Source: CAMDPA01 sp964574325
GTDB taxonomy: Bacteria > Pseudomonadota > Alphaproteobacteria > Rhizobiales > Hyphomicrobiaceae
DNA: 64,000 nucleotides
Assembly: GCA_964574325.1 (NCBI GenBank)
Contig: CAZNMY010000014.1
Span: 1 to 64,000, forward strand
Direction: 5' to 3'
Part shown: in pieces, positions 36,025 through 44,918 of the stretch
Layout: each line of letters begins with the position of its first letter
Position numbering within the stretch: the first letter of the stretch is position 1
Notes under the pieces: model-generated
What the model was told of the DNA's origin: nothing
What the model saw: only the letters and a program-made list of their open reading frames with translations
Database searches by the model: none
Translations under genes and position numbers: made by a program

Positions 36025-36825
36025 ATGGACCAGGGAACGCTGATCAAGGAAGCCAAGCGCCTCGCCAACGAGCGCGTGACGCCGAACATGGACATGGACG
36101 AGCGCATCGACGTGCTCGAGATGACCATGGCGGAGCTGCTCGACATCCAGATCATGCGGCCGCCGCTCGGCCGTGTGACGACATGGGCATCGGGCGGCAC
36201 AGGCAAAGCCAACGGCAAATGGCTGATGGGCGATGATCCGCGGCTGCCGAAAATGCCCGACAAGCCGACGCTGATCGACTTCTTCCGCTATCGCCTGCTG
36301 CTCGATCCGCGCGGGGGCAATCATCTTCTGCAGAGCGCGAAGCTCGCCAAGGACCGCGGCCTGCCGGAGAAGCTCGTCCTCGCCTGCCTGCTGCACGACA
36401 TCTCGGTCGTCGGGTTCATTCGGACAGATCACGGCTACTGGGGCGCGCAGTTGATCGAGCCGTATGTCGATCCGGAGGTGCACTGGGCGATCAAGCATCA
36501 TCAGGCGCTGCGGTTCCGGCCCGATCCGGAGCTTGGATACGAGTATCCAAAGCAGTACCTGGAGAACTTCGTCGACGGGTACGAGCCGCCCGACTACATC
36601 AAGCGGGAATGGGACGCGTGCCGGGCCCACAAGTGGTACGGCTCGGCGATGCAGGTGTGCCTGAACGATCTCTATTCGTTCGATCCGTCCAAGAGCGTCA
36701 CGATCGACGAGTTCGAAGACATCGTCGGGCGCAACTTCAAGCAGCCGGCCGAGGGGCTCGGCTTCGACGGCTCGCCGGTCGCGCATATGTGGCGCACGAT
36801 GATCTGGCCGAACAACTTCCTCTGA
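36025..36825 (+). CDS. HD-domain protein of unknown activity
   Basis: CAGGAGG at 36012-36018 favours ATG 36025 over 36019; 266 residues. HD-type ligands are visible: His100 (GGNHLLQ), His124-Asp125 (LLHDISV), His136 (DHGYWG) and His158/159 (IKHHQAL). The pattern fits HD hydrolases and also the di-iron HD oxygenases such as MIOX and PhnZ. The product is soluble. It is followed by a cupin gene on the same strand, and both lie in a catabolic neighbourhood, so an oxygenase or hydrolase step is possible. The substrate is not known. Confidence 0.6.
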   Translation: MDQGTLIKEAKRLANERVTPNMDMDERIDVLEMTMAELLDIQIMRPPLGRVTTWASGGTGKANGKWLMGDDPRLPKMPDKPTLIDFFRYRLLLDPRGGNHLLQSAKLAKDRGLPEKLVLACLLHDISVVGFIRTDHGYWGAQLIEPYVDPEVHWAIKHHQALRFRPDPELGYEYPKQYLENFVDGYEPPDYIKREWDACRAHKWYGSAMQVCLNDLYSFDPSKSVTIDEFEDIVGRNFKQPAEGLGFDGSPVAHMWRTMIWPNNFL

Positions 36826-37040
36826 CGGCGGCCTGTCGCCGGGACCGGTGGGGCCTGTTCCGGTGCGCGCATCGTGCCGGCAGGCGGTGCTGCGCCGGAA
36901 AATGAAACCATGTTTCATCTCTCCCCGCAGTCGGCCGTCTTGACCTAAGGCCCCACAAGGCCTCAATTGCGGCTTCCGAAACCTCATCGAAGCCTGGTTC
37001 CGGCTCGGGGATACCGGGGGGACCACAACGGAGACGGACT

Positions 37041-37517
37041 ATGACAGACAAGAAGGTGCAGTTCGAAGAGCGGATCACGATCGATGGCAAGAACGTCATC
37101 CTGAACCGCACGACCAATCCGACCCAGACCAGCCACGGCGTTGTCGAGTACGCCGAGATCTTCAAGCTGATCAACGTCTTCACGGACAAGTTCAACCCGA
37201 CGAACATCGACAAGGGCGACGGTACGCCGCTGCGTCTGTTCGAGTCGAAGCATACGCGCCTGGAGGTTTCCAAGCGGCGCAAGCACGACATGAGCTTCTG
37301 GCATCGTAATATCGATGCGCACGAGATCATCTTCTGCGTGCAGGGCGCGCTGAAGTGGGAGACCGAGATGGGCACGCGCATCATGAAGCCGGGCGACATG
37401 ATGATGATTCCGCGCGGCATCGCGCACCGCTCGATGCTGTGCGAAGAAAGCACGAACGACAACGTGCTGATCGAGCTCAAGGTGTTCGAGGAGCTGAAGT
37501 ACGTCGGTCCCGCATGA
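37041..37517 (+). CDS. cupin domain protein
   Basis: 158 residues. The double-stranded beta-helix is seen in SFWHRNIDAHEIIFCVQGALKWETEMGTRIMKPGDMMMIPRGIAHRSM broken into its motifs: H-x-x-x-x-H-E near 92-97, and the G(D)-M-x-x-I-P-x-G-x-x-H motif near 114-126. Three His and one Glu are available for a metal. Related cupins act as dioxygenases or as isomerases in aromatic breakdown. It stands between the HD-domain gene and a convergent hydrolase. Confidence 0.7.
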   Translation: MTDKKVQFEERITIDGKNVILNRTTNPTQTSHGVVEYAEIFKLINVFTDKFNPTNIDKGDGTPLRLFESKHTRLEVSKRRKHDMSFWHRNIDAHEIIFCVQGALKWETEMGTRIMKPGDMMMIPRGIAHRSMLCEESTNDNVLIELKVFEELKYVGPA

Positions 37518-37613
37518 AGCGATAGCGCATTCTGCCCGTTGTTTGCGTCCCGGCGAGCGTTCGCCGGGACGTTTTCGTCGTGCTTCGGGCATGGCGGCCT
37601 GGATTCGCTGCGA

Positions 37614-38405
37614 TCAGCTCGCGACGCCTTCCAGGAATGCGCACATGGCTGGGTTGAAGTCCGTCGAATTCTCCATGTTGGAGATGTGCCCTGCGTTCGG
37701 GACGACGACGTGCTTCGCACCGGGAATCTCCGCCGCCGCCGCGGCCAGCACATCCGGGGGCGCGCCCTTGTCGAGAGCGCCACCGATAATCAGAACCGGC
37801 GTCCTGATCTCGCCCAGGCGGGAGCCGAACGACAGCGTCTTCAATGCCTCGCAGCAGCCCTCGTGGCCGACCGGGTTCGTCGAACGGATCATCTGGCGCA
37901 CTTTGTCCAGAACCGGCGGGTTCTTCTCCCTTGTGGCGGGTGTGAACCAGCGCTCGATCGTGGGCTCGACGAGGCCTTCCATGCCTTTCGCCCGGGCCGT
38001 GTCGATGCGGTACTGGAAGTAGGCCTGATAGTCGGGGGGAGCGTCCGGACGGGAATCGCAGGCGATCACGGAGAGCAGCCGGTTGCCGTGATCCTGGGCG
38101 AGGCCGTAGCCCATCATGCCGCCGATCGACAGGCCACACCAATGGCTCTTCTCGATGCCGAGATGGTCCCACAAAGCGAGGGCATCCGCGATCAGCATGG
38201 GGAAGGTGTAGGGCGCGGGGGTCGCCTCGGACTTGCCGTGGCCGCGATGATCGTAGCGCAGGATCTGGAAGCGATCCTGCAGCACCCGCACCTGCTCGTC
38301 CCACAGCGTCAGGTTGTTGCACAGTGCGTGGGAGAACGTGATCCAGGGCGCTCCAGGTTTTCCCTCCACGCTGAAGTTGATGTCACACCCGTTTATTCGT
38401 GCCAT
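37614..38405 (-). CDS. alpha/beta hydrolase, 3-oxoadipate enol-lactonase-like
   Basis: 263 residues with AAGGAGGCGGAG before the ATG. The nucleophile Ser lies in GLSIGG (HWCGLSIGGMMGYGLA). The strand FQILRYDHRGHGKSE, the acid in PVLIIGGALDKGAPPD and the His in VPNAGHISNME complete the triad. The LSIGGMMG(Y/Q)GLA pattern is typical of PcaD-like enol-lactonases in the beta-ketoadipate route, but relatives with other ester substrates exist. No pcaHGBC genes are in the window, so the pathway link is weak. Confidence 0.75.
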   Translation of the reverse strand: MARINGCDINFSVEGKPGAPWITFSHALCNNLTLWDEQVRVLQDRFQILRYDHRGHGKSEATPAPYTFPMLIADALALWDHLGIEKSHWCGLSIGGMMGYGLAQDHGNRLLSVIACDSRPDAPPDYQAYFQYRIDTARAKGMEGLVEPTIERWFTPATREKNPPVLDKVRQMIRSTNPVGHEGCCEALKTLSFGSRLGEIRTPVLIIGGALDKGAPPDVLAAAAAEIPGAKHVVVPNAGHISNMENSTDFNPAMCAFLEGVAS

Positions 38406-38816
38406 CTCGGCTCTCCGCCTCCTTTGAGTTTCTGGTGAGTTTTTGTGTCTGATCCGGTTCTATTATTCTGAAATCATTGTATTTTTTATTCCAGCGAACC
38501 GTATCGGCGAGTTTCCGCCATCGGATATCATCCCAGCTAGAACACCATCCGGAAAATTGCCACAAGAGCGGCCAGGTGCCGGATCGAACGCTTTTCATCA
38601 TGCTAACCGATAGTTCGAACCCGCCCGGAGTGGCTTTCGACTGCTGCGGACATTTCGCCACAGTCCTGTACGTTGGTCGAGGTGGTGAACCTTGCTACAG
38701 CGGGAACCGATCGACTTCCGTCGACGAATTCAGCCGAAATTGCCGCGCATCGCTGCAACGTGATCCGCACGCGCGAGGTGGAAGTTACTCGGCAGGAAGA
38801 CGGAGAAGAAGGACGC
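38406..38816. other. divergent intergenic region
   Basis: The 411-bp region separates the minus-strand enol-lactonase-like gene from the plus-strand MBL gene. An AT-rich part at about 38430-38500 probably holds promoters. No supported ORF, operator palindrome or RNA was recognised. The MBL frame is open back to 38673 without a ribosome site. Confidence 0.4.
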
Positions 38817-39902
38817 ATGAGCAACGATCTTTCCGGCATCGACAGCGTGACCTACCCGTGGGACGATTATCCCGAGCGGGGCTCGGTGCGCGAGGTGGCG
38901 CCGGGCATCCTATGGCTGTCGACCAAGGTGCCGTTCGTCGGTCTCCGGCAGGTCAATCTGTGGCTGCTGCGTGACGGCGACGGCTGGACGATGATCGATT
39001 GCGGCTTCGGCTGGGACGAGACGCGTGAGCAGCTCGTGACGACGTGGAAGGAAGCGCTCGGCGGGCTTCCGGTAAAGCGTCTCATCGTGACGCACTATCA
39101 TCCCGACCACGCCGGCAATATGGCCTGGATCAGCGAGCGCTGGGGCGATCTGCTCCCCGTCATGACTCTCGGCGAATGGTTCGCGGCAAACATCTCGATG
39201 AATTTCGGCTACGCCGACAACATCAAGCAGCGGGGTGTCTGGCACGCGAAACATGGTCTCGACGAAGAGCGCCAGAAGCTGTTCGCGAAGGATGTGCTGC
39301 CCTACGATCAGGGGGTGTCGCTGCCGCAGCAGTTCAAGCGGGTGCGGGAAAACGACGTGATCGTCATAGGGGCAGATCGCTGGCGGGTGATCGTGGGGCA
39401 GGGGCATGCGCCGGAGCACGTCTCGCTCTATTGCGCAGAGCGGCGCATCCTGATTGCCGGCGACCAGATCCTGCCGCAGATCACGACGAACGTCTCGACG
39501 TGGCCGATGGAGCCCGAGGCCGACACGCTCGCGAGCTTTCTGGAGACGTGTCAGAAGTTCCTCGATCAGCTGCACCCCGATACGCTGATCCTGCCGTCGC
39601 ATCGCAAGCCCTTTCGCAACGTACTGTTCCGCTTGCGGGAGCTCGGGCATCACCACGCGGCGCGGCTCAATCTCATTCTCGACGAGACGCGCGGAGAAGT
39701 GACGGCGGGCGGTCTGCTCGACGTACTTTTCCGCGGTAAGCTCGATGGCCACCAGATCGGCTTCGCGATGGGCGAGGCGATCGCTCATCTCAATTATCTC
39801 GTGACGATCGGGCGCCTTCGGCGGGTCGATACACGCGATGGAAGCTGGCGTTACGTAAAGGTGGACGGGCACGCTGCGCCCGTGGCATCACCGCTGAAAT
39901 GA
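38817..39902 (+). CDS. MBL-fold metallohydrolase
   Basis: The start at 38817 follows GAAGAAGGA; 361 residues. The zinc motif is in LIVTHYHPDHAGNMAW (H-x-H-x-D-H), with later ligands in GQGHAPEHVSLY, ILIAGDQILP and the His in LPSHRKPF. The N-terminal NLWLLRDGDGWTMIDCGFG is usual for glyoxalase II-like hydrolases, and the C-terminal winged helix part (about 280-350) matches MBL proteins of the LACTB2 type. Thioester or lactone cleavage in the local catabolic route is possible. Confidence 0.78.
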   Translation: MSNDLSGIDSVTYPWDDYPERGSVREVAPGILWLSTKVPFVGLRQVNLWLLRDGDGWTMIDCGFGWDETREQLVTTWKEALGGLPVKRLIVTHYHPDHAGNMAWISERWGDLLPVMTLGEWFAANISMNFGYADNIKQRGVWHAKHGLDEERQKLFAKDVLPYDQGVSLPQQFKRVRENDVIVIGADRWRVIVGQGHAPEHVSLYCAERRILIAGDQILPQITTNVSTWPMEPEADTLASFLETCQKFLDQLHPDTLILPSHRKPFRNVLFRLRELGHHHAARLNLILDETRGEVTAGGLLDVLFRGKLDGHQIGFAMGEAIAHLNYLVTIGRLRRVDTRDGSWRYVKVDGHAAPVASPLK

Positions 39903-39912
39903 CGTTTCACGC

Positions 39913-39998
39913 GAAAATGGGGACAGCCACCATTTTTGCGGCTTCACGCCCATCAGAGGCGAAGTGAACAACCGAAAATGGTGGCTGTCCCCATTTTC
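39913..39998. repeat. perfect 24-bp inverted repeat
   Basis: The arm GAAAATGGGGACAGCCACC+ATTTT at 39913-39936 is exactly complementary to 39975-39998, with a 38-bp spacer. It fills the gap between the MBL gene and the UbiD-family gene. It can form a strong hairpin, either as terminator and attenuator or as a REP-like mobile palindrome. Confidence 0.75.
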
Positions 39999-40015
39999 CC
40001 CGAGAGGACCCTTTC

Positions 40016-41608
40016 ATGGACGGATCGAAGCCCAAGACATCGAAGAAGGCCGCCAGCGCCGCCGGCCATCATCACAGCCGCGACCTGCGCTCCGCACTCG
40101 AGTGGATGAAAGCGAACGGCGATCTGGTCGAGACCGACAAAGAGGTCAATCCCGATCTCGAGATCACGGGCCTGCAGAAGTTGATGGACGGCGGCTGCCC
40201 GGTGCTCTTCAACAACGTGAAGGGAAAGCCGAACCATCGCATCGTCACCAACCTGTTCGGTGACATGCAGGCGATCAACCGCATGTTCGGCTGGGAGAGC
40301 GACAAGGATCGCACGGTCAAGCTCGCCAAAGCGATCAACAAGCCGATCAAGGCGGAGGAGATCGCGCAGGCCGACGCGCCCTGCCAGGAAGTGGTGATCA
40401 AGAACCCGAAGGACGTGAACGAGTTTCTCGTTCCCATTCGTCACACCGCGTTGGAGAAGGAGCTGACCGTCGGCTCGGGTATCCGCTGCGTCACCGGGCG
40501 CGTGTTCGGCGGCGGCACGGATCTCGGCTACAATCGTATGAACTTCCGCTGGGGCAACGTCGGCACGTTCCAGATCTCGCCGGGCAGCCATATGTGGCAG
40601 GTCGTCAGCGAAGCCTATCGCAACAAGGAAACGGTGCCGCTGACGTTCTGCTTCGGCGTTCCGCCGGCCTGTACGCTGGTCGCCGGTGGCGCGTTCGGCT
40701 ACGCGATCATGCCGCACGGCTGCGACGAGATCGGTATCGCCGGCGCCATCCAGGGCTATCCGGTCCGCGTCGTCAAGGCGCAGACGCAGGATGCGCTGGC
40801 GCTCGCCGACGCCGAGATCGTGATCGAGGGCTATATCGATCCGCGCGACAAGCGTTTCGAGACGGCCGAGGCCGAAGCCGACGGCACGCAGGGCCGCCAC
40901 CACTTCCATCCGGAATGGGCGGGCTACATGGGCAAGTCGTATCGCGCGCCGACGTTCCACGTCACAGGCATCACGATGCGCAAGCTCGAGTCGAAGCCGA
41001 TCATCTTCGCACTCGGCGCTCACACGCTCGACGAGCACAACATCGACACGTCGATCCGCGAAGCGTGCATGTATGAACTCTGCAACCGCCTGCAGCCGGG
41101 CATCATCCAGGACGTGAACATTCCCTATTCGATGACGGACTGGGGCGGGTGCATCATCCAGGTGAAGAAGCGCAACCGCATCGAAGAGGGCTGGCAGCGG
41201 AACTTCCTCACCGCGCTGCTGGCGACTTCGCAGGGGATGCGGGTGGCGATCGCGGTTTCGGAGGACGTCGACATCTATTCGATGGACGACGTGATGTGGG
41301 CGGTGACCACGCGGGTCAATCCGCAGAAGGACATCCTCAATCCGACGCCGGGCGGACGCGGCCAGACGTTCATGCCGGCCGAGCGCATGACGGCCGGCGG
41401 CAAGGAGTGGACCGCGACGAACACGAGCTACGAAGGCGGCATGGGCATCGATGCCACGACGCCCTACGGCTACGAGGAAGACTTCCTGCGGCCGCAGTAT
41501 CCGGTCGATCGCGTGAAGCTCGAGGACTTCCTGACGAAGGACCAGATCGCCAACGTCAAGGGCCGGATGAGCGGCTGGCTGCTCAGCCTGGCGAAGACGG
41601 GGTATTGA
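40016..41608 (+). CDS. UbiD-family decarboxylase
   Basis: 530 residues. Features are RSALEWMKANGDLVETDKEV at the start, FGDMQAINRMFG, VGSGIRCVTGRVFGGGTDLGYNRM (prenyl-FMN site region), AEIVIEGYIDPRDKR and the C-terminal LLATSQGMRVAIAVSEDVDIYSMDDVMWAVTTRVNP. UbiD enzymes use prenylated FMN made by UbiX to add or remove aromatic or vinylic carboxyl groups. No ubiX is in the window. The long His-rich N-terminus is unusual. Together with box genes and a nearby acyl-CoA ligase, decarboxylation of an aromatic acid or its CoA ester is plausible (for instance phthaloyl-CoA type), but that is inference. Confidence 0.82.
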   Translation: MDGSKPKTSKKAASAAGHHHSRDLRSALEWMKANGDLVETDKEVNPDLEITGLQKLMDGGCPVLFNNVKGKPNHRIVTNLFGDMQAINRMFGWESDKDRTVKLAKAINKPIKAEEIAQADAPCQEVVIKNPKDVNEFLVPIRHTALEKELTVGSGIRCVTGRVFGGGTDLGYNRMNFRWGNVGTFQISPGSHMWQVVSEAYRNKETVPLTFCFGVPPACTLVAGGAFGYAIMPHGCDEIGIAGAIQGYPVRVVKAQTQDALALADAEIVIEGYIDPRDKRFETAEAEADGTQGRHHFHPEWAGYMGKSYRAPTFHVTGITMRKLESKPIIFALGAHTLDEHNIDTSIREACMYELCNRLQPGIIQDVNIPYSMTDWGGCIIQVKKRNRIEEGWQRNFLTALLATSQGMRVAIAVSEDVDIYSMDDVMWAVTTRVNPQKDILNPTPGGRGQTFMPAERMTAGGKEWTATNTSYEGGMGIDATTPYGYEEDFLRPQYPVDRVKLEDFLTKDQIANVKGRMSGWLLSLAKTGY

Positions 41609-41619
41609 GGTGGGGGCAT

Positions 41620-41646
41620 GGGGTCAGACCCGCTGGGTCTGACCCC
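41620..41646. repeat. GGGGTCAGACCC palindrome, copy 1
   Basis: GGGGTCAGACCC, a GCT loop and GGGTCTGACCCC: a perfect 12-bp hairpin 12 bp after the UbiD-family stop. Related copies are at 43667, 47153 and 47606. Confidence 0.75.
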
Positions 41647-41701
41647 GACGATCGTCGACAATGCTGATGCTGTTCGGATGCGGTAGAACGAGAGGGGTAG
41701 A

Positions 41702-42031
41702 ATGGGATCCCTGCGAAGCGCTTTCTTTGCGGGTTTGATTGCGGTAGCTGCGGTGACATTGGCCGCTTATTCTGCGCGTGCGACGCTCTACTGCGAGATC
41801 GCCGATTCCAGCGACGGTTTCGCCGCTTTGCGCGTCGCGCCGGATCGCAAGTCGCGTCTCGTGATGAAGTTGACGAAGTCGCACATGGTGCTGATAGACG
41901 ACACGAAGGAACCGCCGGCAAACGCCAAGGTCTGGGTCGGCGTTTCAGCCGTTCCCTTCGACGACCCGAGGAACATCCTCGCCCGCGGCTGGATTCACAA
42001 ATCGATGATCAAGCCGGACTCGTGCGGTTGA
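41702..42031 (+). CDS. exported SH3-like small protein
   Basis: 109 residues with a signal peptide (SLRSAFFAGLIAVAAVTLAAYSARA). The mature part, CEIADSSDGFAALRVAPDRKSRLVMKLTKSH, resembles bacterial SH3_3 domains that bind peptidoglycan or other envelope ligands; WIHKSMIKPDSC ends the domain. Two cysteines could pair. It is set apart from the catabolic genes by strand gaps and has no evident partner. Confidence 0.6.
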   Translation: MGSLRSAFFAGLIAVAAVTLAAYSARATLYCEIADSSDGFAALRVAPDRKSRLVMKLTKSHMVLIDDTKEPPANAKVWVGVSAVPFDDPRNILARGWIHKSMIKPDSCG

Positions 42032-42047
42032 GGTCGCGTGGCGTTTC

Positions 42048-43064
42048 TCATTCGACCTCGATGCCTTTGGCCGACAGAACCTCGCGGGCGCGATCGGGGT
42101 AGTCGGTGATGAGGCCGTCGACGCCGAGGTCGATGACGGCTGCGATATCGGCTGTTTCGTTCACGGTCCAAGGCACGACCTTCAGGCCGAGGCTGCGAGA
42201 CAGTACCACTTTTGCGGCATCGACGTTGCGCCAATGGGGCGACCATGTCGTGCAGCCGGCGGTCTTCGCGAGTTCGGGGGCCGTCACAGTGGTAGAGCCG
42301 GCATCGAGGCCAGCAAGCCATGGAGAGGATTTTCCGGCAGGGCCGCGCAGGTTGCTCCACGTGGGAGTATCCATCGTCAGGCACACGGTGGCGATTTGGG
42401 GCGCCAAACGGCGGACCGCGAGAAGCGTGCGCCAGTCGAACGACTGGACCGTCACGCGATCGGTGACATTCGCGGCTCGCACGGCATCGACGACGACGCG
42501 CGCGAAAGTGTCGGGGGCCGGCGTCACGTCGGGGCTAAGCGGGGAAAGCTTGGTTTCGATGTTGTAACGGGGGCGCTTTCCGCTCGCTTCACCGAGATCG
42601 AAAAGCTGCCGCAGCGTGGGAATGCGTGCGTCGTCGACTGGGACCTGGTCGGGGAACTGACTTGCGTAGCGCGAAGCCGGATCGATGCGGCCGACGTCGT
42701 AGCGTTGCAGATCCGCGTAGCTCAGGTGGTAGAATGCGGGGCCTTCGGACTCGAGCCATCGGCCATCCGGGCCGCGTGTGATGTCCGGATTGAGCCGCGG
42801 ATCATGCGACAGAACTACGATATAGTCCCTGGTGACGGCCATGTCGGTTTCCAGGGTGGTGACGCCGATCTCGAGCGCCTTGGTGAACGACGCCAGCGTA
42901 TTCTCGGGTGCGAGGCCGCGTGCGCCGCGGTGACCTTGCAGATCAAAGGCCATGGCTGTGGCTGCCCATACCGAAAGTAAGATGACCGATGAGAGGGCCG
43001 TGGTCACCGAAAACGGTTCGATCGCGCGTGGTGAGGGGACCGAGCCGCCGGAATGAAACAGCAT
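42048..43064 (-). CDS. glycerophosphodiester phosphodiesterase
   Basis: The start at 43064 is preferred: a GAAGG lies 11 bp upstream, and further ATGs at 43082 and 43094 have none. 338 residues with a signal peptide (TTALSSVILLSVWAATAMA). The GDPD signature is LQGHRGARGLAPENTLASFTKALEIGVTTLETDMAVTRD with HR, E and D metal ligands, then VLSHDPRLNPD, YNIETKLSP and WTVNETADI, GVDGLITDYPD. It hydrolyses deacylated phospholipids to glycerol 3-phosphate and an alcohol in the periplasm. Confidence 0.87.
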   Translation of the reverse strand: MLFHSGGSVPSPRAIEPFSVTTALSSVILLSVWAATAMAFDLQGHRGARGLAPENTLASFTKALEIGVTTLETDMAVTRDYIVVLSHDPRLNPDITRGPDGRWLESEGPAFYHLSYADLQRYDVGRIDPASRYASQFPDQVPVDDARIPTLRQLFDLGEASGKRPRYNIETKLSPLSPDVTPAPDTFARVVVDAVRAANVTDRVTVQSFDWRTLLAVRRLAPQIATVCLTMDTPTWSNLRGPAGKSSPWLAGLDAGSTTVTAPELAKTAGCTTWSPHWRNVDAAKVVLSRSLGLKVVPWTVNETADIAAVIDLGVDGLITDYPDRAREVLSAKGIEVE

Positions 43065-43220
43065 ATCACATCGGACCTTCATTCTGCCGGGCATACTGCC
43101 GGGATGCGACGCGTTGACAATGCAGTATCGTCGTGACAGCGAGAAGATCGTATTGGGAGAGAACGCTGCCGTTCGGCTGCGGGCAAAGTGCCAGCGCCGC
43201 ACAAGATCCTGGAGCATGAG

Positions 43221-44819
43221 ATGTCCGTATTCGGGAACCAGAACCCCGCATTGCCGTATCGTCCGGTCGCCGACCTCCTGGCGGAATATGCCAAGCGCGA
43301 ACCGGACAAGACGGCGATCGTCGATCTGGACCAGAACGATGCATCGATCACGTTCGGGGAGCTGGAACAGGTCGTCAACGACATCGCTGCCGATCTCAAG
43401 CGGCGCGGGGTTCAGAAGGGCGACCGAGTTCTGCTGCTGTCGGACGAGACGCTGGAGAAGCTGCTGATCTGGCTCGGTGCATGGCGGATGGGGGCGATCA
43501 TCTGCCCCCTCAACATCGAGTTGAACGAGGCCAATCTCGCCGAACTCGCGGCGATGATCCGTCCGAAGATCATGTTCCATCACAAGGAACTCGACGGGGC
43601 GAAGCTGACGGCCGGCATCGATGCGCCGCTGATCCGGTTCGGGCAGTGGCGTCCGACTCGTGCAATGGGGTCAGACCCGCAGGGTCTGCCCCCTATTGAT
43701 CAGGACGATCAGTATTTCACGGCGCTGGCGCATGGGGCGAAGGCTTCGGACATTCCCGAGCGCAACCACGCCGAAGATACCTCGTGCATGTTCTGCACGT
43801 CAGGCACCACGTCGAAGCCGAAGATCGTCGTCTATGACCACTGTGCGTATTGGCTGTCGGGTCTCGATACGCTCGATATTCTCGGATTGGAGGCGAACGA
43901 CAAGACGCTCGAGTATCGCTCGTTCGGCTGGAACTCGGCGCAGATCCTCACGCTGCTGCCGTTCCTGCAGAAGGGCCTGACGATGCACATCGCGCGGCGG
44001 TTCTCGCACTCGCGGTTCTTCGAGTGGATCCAGAAGCACAATCTGACGTTCGCGGCGGGGGTGCCGACGGTCGTCAACATGCTGCTCAACAAGCCGCTGG
44101 GCTACACGGCGAAGGATCTGCCGTCGCTGCGGCTGATGACGTGCTCGACCGCGCCGCTGACAGCGGAGCAATGGAAGAACTTCGAGGAGATGTACGGCGT
44201 CACGCTGCTGCAGCTGTACGGCATGTCGGAAGCCGGCTGGATCTGCGGCAATCGTCACTACCGGCGGCGGATGGGGACGGTCGGTCCGCCCGCGCTGCAC
44301 CAGGAGTTCGCGATCGTCGATGGAGAGGGTAATGTGTGCCCGCCTGAAGTCGAGGGCGAGGTCTCGATCGGCGGGCCGCAGATCGCGATCGGCTATCTGA
44401 TGGAGGACGGCAATATCGATCCGGTGCGCGGCAAGCGTATCAAGACCGGCGATCTCGCCAAGATGGATGCCGACGGGTTCGTGCGTGTTACGGGGCGGAC
44501 CAAGGATCTCATCATTCGCGGCGGCATGAACATCGCGCCGCTGGAGATCGATGCGGTGCTGCTCAAGCATCCCGGCATCTACGACGGCGCAGCGGTCGGC
44601 GTGCCGGACAAGATCTACGGCGAGGAAGTGATCGCTTACGTGATGCCGAAGCCGGGCGTGACGCTGACGGCGGACGATGTGGTGGCGCATTGCCGGAAGC
44701 ATCTGGCGGCGGCGAAGCTGCCCAAGCAGGTCATCATCGTGCCGGAGCTGCCGAAGTCCGATCGCGGCAAGGTTCTACGCGACAAGCTGCGCGAGGACTT
44801 CCTTCGTCGGGCGGGTTAG
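43221..44819 (+). CDS. acyl/aryl-CoA synthetase (AMP-forming)
   Basis: The ATG at 43221 follows GGAG by 6 bp; 532 residues. The AMP loop is CMFCTSGTTSKPK (near 205), then QLYGMSEAGW, GWNSAQILTLLPFLQKG, TGDLAKMDADGFVRVTGRTKD and KSDRGKVLRDKLRE with the catalytic Lys. It activates a carboxylic acid as its CoA ester. A 27-bp palindromic repeat (43667-43693) sits inside the gene in frame, adding about MGSDPQGLP between RPTRA and PIDQDD, just before the AMP loop domain. The stop codon is embedded in another palindrome. Substrate unknown. Confidence 0.82.
   Translation: MSVFGNQNPALPYRPVADLLAEYAKREPDKTAIVDLDQNDASITFGELEQVVNDIAADLKRRGVQKGDRVLLLSDETLEKLLIWLGAWRMGAIICPLNIELNEANLAELAAMIRPKIMFHHKELDGAKLTAGIDAPLIRFGQWRPTRAMGSDPQGLPPIDQDDQYFTALAHGAKASDIPERNHAEDTSCMFCTSGTTSKPKIVVYDHCAYWLSGLDTLDILGLEANDKTLEYRSFGWNSAQILTLLPFLQKGLTMHIARRFSHSRFFEWIQKHNLTFAAGVPTVVNMLLNKPLGYTAKDLPSLRLMTCSTAPLTAEQWKNFEEMYGVTLLQLYGMSEAGWICGNRHYRRRMGTVGPPALHQEFAIVDGEGNVCPPEVEGEVSIGGPQIAIGYLMEDGNIDPVRGKRIKTGDLAKMDADGFVRVTGRTKDLIIRGGMNIAPLEIDAVLLKHPGIYDGAAVGVPDKIYGEEVIAYVMPKPGVTLTADDVVAHCRKHLAAAKLPKQVIIVPELPKSDRGKVLRDKLREDFLRRAG
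43667..43693. repeat. GGGGTCAGACCC palindrome, copy 2, inside a CDS
   Basis: GGGGTCAGACCC, GCA loop, GGGTCTGCCCCC; one arm mismatch. It is 27 bp, a multiple of three, and the acyl-CoA synthetase frame reads through it. Confidence 0.75.
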
Positions 44820-44834
44820 CGAGGCGTAACCCGC
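44811..44834. terminator. palindrome overlapping the CoA synthetase stop codon
   Basis: GCGGGTTA and TAACCCGC with an 8-bp loop; the TAG stop (44817-44819) is formed at the edge of the first arm. It may act as a terminator or be an inserted palindrome. A relative is at 55478-55513. Confidence 0.5.
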
Positions 44835-44918
44835 CTTTGCAGGCGTGTTCCACCTCTTGCCGGTTTAGTGTGGGAGTTGGCGGATCACGCTGCGCTGATC
44901 CGCCCTGATCGGCTGGAT

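Noticed and set aside
36940..36970. TTGACC...CTCAA resembling a FixK box upstream of the cupin
   Set aside because: The half-sites are too far apart (over 14 bp) to fit the consensus.
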